64,000 nt of DNA from Eutypa lata. Lineage: Eukaryota > Ascomycota > Sordariomycetes > Xylariales > Diatrypaceae. Under the pieces are notes generated by a model that did no database searches, had not been told where the DNA came from, and saw only the letters and a program-made list of their open reading frames with translations. This document shows positions 57,972 to 64,000 of the stretch, in pieces (position 1 is the stretch's first letter; each line of letters begins with the position of its first letter). Position numbers and translations under genes: made by a program. Location: contig JAKULF010000010.1 in the NCBI GenBank assembly GCA_022661535.1, positions 2,852,001 through 2,916,000 of the forward strand, read 5' to 3'.

Positions 57972-59209
57972 TAAATTTAAAAAATCTTTTATTTTAACGT
58001 TTTTCGAAATTAATCGTAAAAGTCGAAGTAAAAACAAAATTAATATAAATAATAAATATTAATAAAAATATTCTTTTACGATTAATCGATTTTAAATTAA
58101 TAAAAACTTAATATTAAGTTAATTTAACGTTAATTAACGTTAATTTTTTAATTAATTTTAAAAAAGATTTAATATTTTTATTAAATGTATTTTTTAAGTT
58201 TTATAAGTTATTTAACTTTAATTATTTATAATTTATAAATTTATTTTATAACTTTTAAATTTATAAATTTATAATTTATAAATTTATAACTTATAAATTT
58301 ATAATTATAAGTAATTATAATAATTATACGATAATAATAATTAAATAATTTATAAATTTATTTTATAATTTATAATTTTATAACTTTTAAATTTATAATT
58401 AATTTATAATTATATATAAATAATTATAATAATTATAAATAATTATAATAATTATAAATTTAAAAGTTATAAATAATAATAATTAATTAAATAACTTATA
58501 AATTTATTTTATAATTAATTTATAATTATATATAAATAATTATAATAATTATATAAAAATAACTTATAAATTTATAAACTTATAATTTATAAATCTTTTA
58601 ATTATTTATTAATTATTTTTTAAATTTATAAACTTATAAATTATAACTTTAAAACTTTAATTATTTAAGGATTTTTAAAATAATATAATTAAATAATATA
58701 ATTAAATAATATAACTTTAATTAATTAATTTAATTATAAATTAATTAAATTTATATATAAACGTAAAATTAAATATATATATAACGTTAAATAAAAGATT
58801 TATATATAATAATTAATATAAAAAACTTATAATATAATAATTAAATTTATAAAATTCGTAATATATAATAATAAATTTATAAAGCTTAAAATTTAAAGTT
58901 TAAAAAAAAAACAAAAAAATTTAAATTTCATAATTTAAATTCTTTAAATCTTTTAAATATTTAAATTATCGTAATATATAATTTATTATAAAGTTTATAA
59001 ATAAAAATAAATATTACGATAATTTAAAAAGCTTTATTATTATTAATTATTTTTAATTTCGAATAAATTCTTCGATTAAATTCTTCGAATTTAACGTAAT
59101 AAATTATAACTTACGAAATAAAATTTTACCGATTTTAAAAATTAAAAAAAAGTTCTTAAAGCTTACGAAAGCCCGTATTTTTTTGCATTATAATAATCGA
59201 TAAAATTTT
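57972..59209 (+). mobile_element. RIPed inverted homologue of the 1.43 kb element
   Basis: Reads as the reverse complement of 55612-57039 with C replaced by T and G by A. Examples: TTGAATTGCCGTAGTAC in the intact copy versus TTAAATTATCGTAATAT here (near 58960); TCTGGGCCGATAAGGAC versus TTTTAAATTAATAAAAAC-type (near 58080). Lengths agree over long stretches without gaps; the shortfall of about 190 bp falls in the minisatellite. One or two transversions are seen. Confidence 0.85.
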
Positions 59210-62200
59210 ATATTTTTAATAATTTAAAAAGTATTTAATTAAACGTTTAATTTTTTAAAAAATTATAATACTTTTTAAAATTTATTTATAATTTTAAAAT
59301 TATACGTATTATTTAAATAACGTTATATATAAATATTTTTTATTTTTAAAAATTCGTTATTTATATAAATAAATACATTATTAAAATATTTATATATAAC
59401 GATCGTTAATTAAATAAAATATATAATATATTATTATTTAAAAGAAAATGTATTTAAAAAAAACTTAATATAATTATACGGCGATATTAAAAAGAAAAAA
59501 GTTTAAAGTAAAATTTTACGTATTAATTAATTAAATTTAATTATAATTTAATAAAATATAATAAAAATAAATAAAAATAAATAAAATTTATAAAGTTTTA
59601 ATTATTTATATTATTATTTTATATTTTTTTAATAACGATAAAAAAGTATTAAATTATTTAATAATAAATATTTTAATTAATAATAATAAAGTAAATAAAT
59701 ATTTATTAATTATTTAAAAAACGTAATAAAAATAAAAATAAATAAAAAATAAAAAATAAAAAATAAAATTTTTTAATTATTATTAATAATATAAAATTAT
59801 TAGTTTTTATTAAAATATACGAATAAATATTAATCTCGAATAGTTTTCGAAAAGTAAATTATATATTATTATTTAAAAAAGTTTATATTAATTTAATTAT
59901 AAACTTAAATTATATATTAATTTTTATACTTTAAGTGTTATACGTAATATTTTAAAACATTTTCGATGTTTAATTTTTTATTATTATTATAAATCGTTAT
60001 TAAAGCACTTTATTTATTAATACGTTCTTTTGCATTAATAAGCGGTTAATTTTTTTAAAACTTTAAAAAACTTAAAAAATTAAATTATAAATTTATTAAA
60101 ATCGAACTTTTAACTTTCGTATTTATTTTCGTAATTTAATTATTTAATTATCGGCTTTATTTATATCGTAATATTAATAGCTTTATTTATATATATACGT
60201 TTAAAGTTTAATTAAATTATTATTTATTAATAAAGTTTTTAATTTTATATATAAAATTTACGATATTATTAATCGATGCGTTATCGATTATATAAAGTTA
60301 AATAAAGTTTAAAATTCTTAATTTTAAAAATAACGAAAAACTTTAATTAAAAGTTATTAATTATTAGTTTTTTTTTTTATATTATATATTATAAATATTA
60401 AAAAAAATAATCGATAAAAACGAGTTTATTTAATAAAAATTAAATTAATTTAAAGGTTATTTTAAATCTTTTAAGTTAAATATTAAAAAAAAAAGCTTTC
60501 GAATTAAACGAATATAATAATTATAAAAAGAATGTTATAATAATGTAAAGTTTTAAAAAATAACGATTTTTTTTCTTTATAACGAAAGTTTAATAAATAT
60601 TATTTTTTTATTATTTTAATTAATTTAATTTATTTATTAATTAATGTATTTTTAATTTTTTAAACGATTTTTAAATTAATTTTAAGTTTAACTTTATTAT
60701 AAATTCATTAAAAGCTTTTTAATTAAAAGGTTTAATAAAATTATTTATTAAATTTTTATTTATTTTAATATAATTATTATTAACTTTTTAACGTATATAA
60801 TAATAATCGATTTAAATGTAACGCTTTTTTTTTTAAATATTATAGTTTTTTTTATTTATTTTAATATACTTATATTATTTTTTAATAAAATAATAAGTTT
60901 TTTAAACATTAAATTAAGTTTTTATAAAAAGTTTTTAATATTAATTATTTTTATTATTATAATATTTAAGGTTATATATTTAACTTTCGTTATATAATAA
61001 GTAATAATCGTTTAAAGCTTTAAGATTTATATAATAAAAGCTTTTATTATGTAAAATATATAATTTATAATTAATTTATTTAAATTAAAGTTATTATTAT
61101 AATTAAAATTTATTACTTTAAATAATTTAAAGTTATTATATTTATAATGTAAATGTTTTTTATTTAAAGTTTAATATTAAATCGATAAGTTTATAATGTT
61201 ATTTATATATTTTAATAAGCGCTTAATATAATTTATATATTTTAATAACGAATTACTTATAAATTAAGCTTAAGTAAACGTTATATAAATTATATTAAGT
61301 TTAATTACGTAATTTAAAAAGTTAAATTTTTTAATTAAACTTATATATTTAAATGTTTTATTTTTAATAATAATGTTTTAATTTTAAATTATATATTATT
61401 TATAATTTAAAACGAATAAAATAAATAACGGCTTTATATCGTTTATATTTATTATTTAAAGTAATCTTTTAATATATTATTATTAATTTAAGCGAATATC
61501 GTTAATAAAACTTAATTTAATAATACGAATATTTAAAAATTAATTAACTTCGCTTAAGTTTTTAATAATAATTATTTTAATAATAATCTTTATAAACTTT
61601 ATAAAACGTTTTTTATTTACGTTAAATAATAAGAAATTATTAATGTATAAAGTTATAATATTATTTATTTTAAGATTTAAATAAATAACGTTATTTAACA
61701 TTAAAGTTATAAAGTTTAATTACTTTAAAATAACTTTAATTTTTATTTATTAAGTTATATTAACTTATTTAAGTTTATATAAAAGGTTTATTAATTAAAT
61801 AATATAATTTAAATTATATTTATATATTTTTTTTCTTTAAAATATACGTTAAAATATTTTTTTAATAACGAAAATACTTTTATAAATAATTTCTTTTTTA
61901 ATTTATTATTAAAATACGTTATAATAAAGTTTATTTATATAATATATTAATTATATAAAGTTACGAAAGTTATAAAAATTCGTTAATGTATAACTTAAGT
62001 TATAATTACGATAATTTCGTTATAATTAATATTTTTTTATTATATAAATCTTTTTATATATATATAAACTTTTAATTTTTTAAAATCGCTTATTAATATA
62101 AATTGTTTTTGTAATATTTATATAACGTTTATTAAATATTTATATATTATTTCGATTAATAAAGTAAATTTAAATAATTTTTAATTAATATTTTTTTATA

Positions 62201-64000
62201 TTTTTATAAACATTGCTTTTATTTATAAATTTTTTTTAAAGCTTATTAAGGTTTTCTTTAATAACGAATTATTTTTAAATATTATCGTTATTAATTTATA
62301 TATTTTTAAATATTTAAAAAAGTTCGATGTTTTGTAAAAGTTTTCGAAAATATCGTATCGTTTTTCTTTAAATAAAAACATTATTTATATATAAAAATAA
62401 ACTTATATTATTATTTTAAAAGCGTTATTATAATTTATAAATTCGCGTTTTTAATTATTTATAATATTATCGTTAATAAAATTAAATTTAAAATTATATT
62501 TATTAATATTTTCGTTTTTTTAAATAAATCGTACTTAATGTAATTTAATTATGATTTTAAAGTATTTTTTAAAAGCGTTATATATATAAAGTTTAAGAAT
62601 TATTTTTTTCGAACGATTACGTTTATATTTAATAAGTTATTTTTTATTTTCTTTATTCGTTTCGTTATTAAATATAACGTTATTATTATCGTTTTAAATA
62701 TTAACTTTTTATTTATTTTTTTTATTAATTTAATAACGAAGTTATTTTTAAACTTATTTTAAAAGTAATTAAATAATGTTTTTTAAATTAAAAAAAATAC
62801 TTAGTTTTGTAAAATCTTTATATATTATAATATAAAAAGTTATAAAAAAACGTTTTTTCTTTATTAATTATATAATATAATTGCTTTTTTCTTTATATTT
62901 TAAAAAGATATTTTTTATATTTTAATCGATTAATTTTTTAAATTAAACTTTTTTTTTAATTAATAAATATAACGTAATATAATTTTAAAATATATAAATA
63001 TTTATAATAAAATAAATAATTATTTTTAAAATTTAAATCTTTTTAATAAACCTTTATAAAAGTTATATTTTTAATTAATAATTAATTTATTTTATTAATT
63101 ATTTTAATAATTATTTTTATAACGTAATTTTAAAAATATATAAGAATTTTTATTTAAATTATATAAACTTTAACTTCGTTTTATATAAATTTAATAACGC
63201 GTTTTATAACTTTATTTTAATATTAATTATAAAATAACGATAATTAAAGTTTAATGTTACATTTTTTATAAAATTCGTTTATTTTAAATATATTAAATTT
63301 TCGTTTATTATTTAATTTTAAAATTTAAATTACTTTTTTTTTATTATTTTAATCGAAAAATTAATTAATAAAATATTAAATTATTTTTTTAAAATAATTT
63401 TATAAATGTTATTAAATATTACTTTTAATTTTTATTAACTTTATATTATAATATCGGTTATAATTTTCGATTATTAAATTATAATATAAATTATTACGTA
63501 ATAATATAAGTTATATTATATTTATATCGTATTATATAATTTCGTTTATATAAGTTAATTTTTTTAAGCGTTTTTTAACAAAAACGTTTTTATTTTTATT
63601 ATATTATAAGTCGTATAAAATAAAACTTTAATATTTTTAAGTTTAAAGTTTATATTATAAAATCGTTTAATAATTTAAATTAAGCGTTTAATATTAAAGT
63701 AATAAAGTTAACGATGTTATAAAATGATTTTTTTATAATGTTTTTATTTATTATAATTTTTTCGTTATTATTAAGTTTAAATATTATATATTAAAAGATA
63801 ATTAACTTATCGTTATTGCTTTTTAACGCGTGTTTTTATTTATTATTATTAATTTCGAGTTTAAATATATTAAAAATTTATAATAAAAATCTTTATTTTT
63901 TTATATTAATTATCGTAAAAGTTTTTTTATTTAATAATTTTAAAATATTATAATTTAAATAATTATTTTTTTTATATTATACTTTATTAAAAAATATTTT
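59210..64000. other. RIP-saturated AT block to the window end (4.8 kb)
   Basis: Same composition as the other AT blocks, with more residual CTT and CG words than average (for example near 60.0 and 61.0 kb), which suggests a somewhat different or less mutated parent sequence. No open frame survives. Confidence 0.7.

Noticed and set aside
50341..64000. AT blocks as a centromere
   Set aside because: Cannot be excluded, but nothing in the sequence separates a RIPed centromere from RIPed repeats; the clean islands with genes make an ordinary accessory region simpler.

Overview
This window is nuclear DNA of a filamentous ascomycete (Pezizomycotina, most likely Sordariomycetes; the order cannot be fixed from sequence alone). 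The reasons are genes with many 45-120 bp GT-AG introns carrying CTAAC/CTAAT-type branch sites, short intron-containing tRNA genes, fungal-type housekeeping genes, a DUF3435-type tyrosine recombinase, and long AT-rich blocks from which CpA/TpG has almost vanished, the mark of repeat-induced point mutation (RIP).

Layout. Positions 1-33.3 kb are a normal gene-bearing region with long, repeat-flecked intergenic DNA. In order it holds a PH-domain Ser-rich protein (-), a ~7 kb stretch with no supportable gene, the RNA 5'-end decapping nuclease Rai1 (-, nine exons including an 8-nt microexon), a conserved unknown (+), the tail-anchored protein insertion factor Get4 (-), tRNA-Gly(CCC), a small mitochondrial membrane protein (+), a PQ-loop membrane protein of the Any1 type (+), a Gly/Asp-rich nuclear-type protein with a duplicated N-terminal module (+), methylenetetrahydrofolate reductase (-), an Aro8-type PLP aminotransferase (+), ribosomal protein L4 (-) and tRNA-Glu(CTC). 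These are independently transcribed housekeeping genes, with no sign of a metabolic cluster.

From about 33.5 kb the character changes. GC-balanced islands alternate with RIP-saturated AT blocks (about 38.6-43.6, 44.8-45.7, 50.3-55.6 and 57.05-64.0 kb). The islands carry an intact DUF3435 tyrosine recombinase (33.7-36.2 kb, the 'captain' family of Starship giant transposons), a Ulp1/C48 protease gene, a 632-aa orphan, a Cys-rich 229-aa orphan, and a 1.43 kb noncoding repeat with pol III-like boxes and a minisatellite.

Two structures stand out. First, the Ulp1 gene is interrupted by a 5,071 bp RIP-destroyed element with 32-bp terminal inverted repeats and an 8-bp target duplication; conceptual removal of the element plus one duplication copy leaves the reading frame open across the junction. 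Second, the 1.43 kb island at 55.6-57.04 kb has an inverted homologue at 57.97-59.21 kb that differs almost only by C-to-T and G-to-A changes: an unmutated and a fully RIPed copy of one family, less than 1 kb apart.

Gene models given here were spliced by eye; in every multi-exon model the exon lengths sum to a multiple of three.
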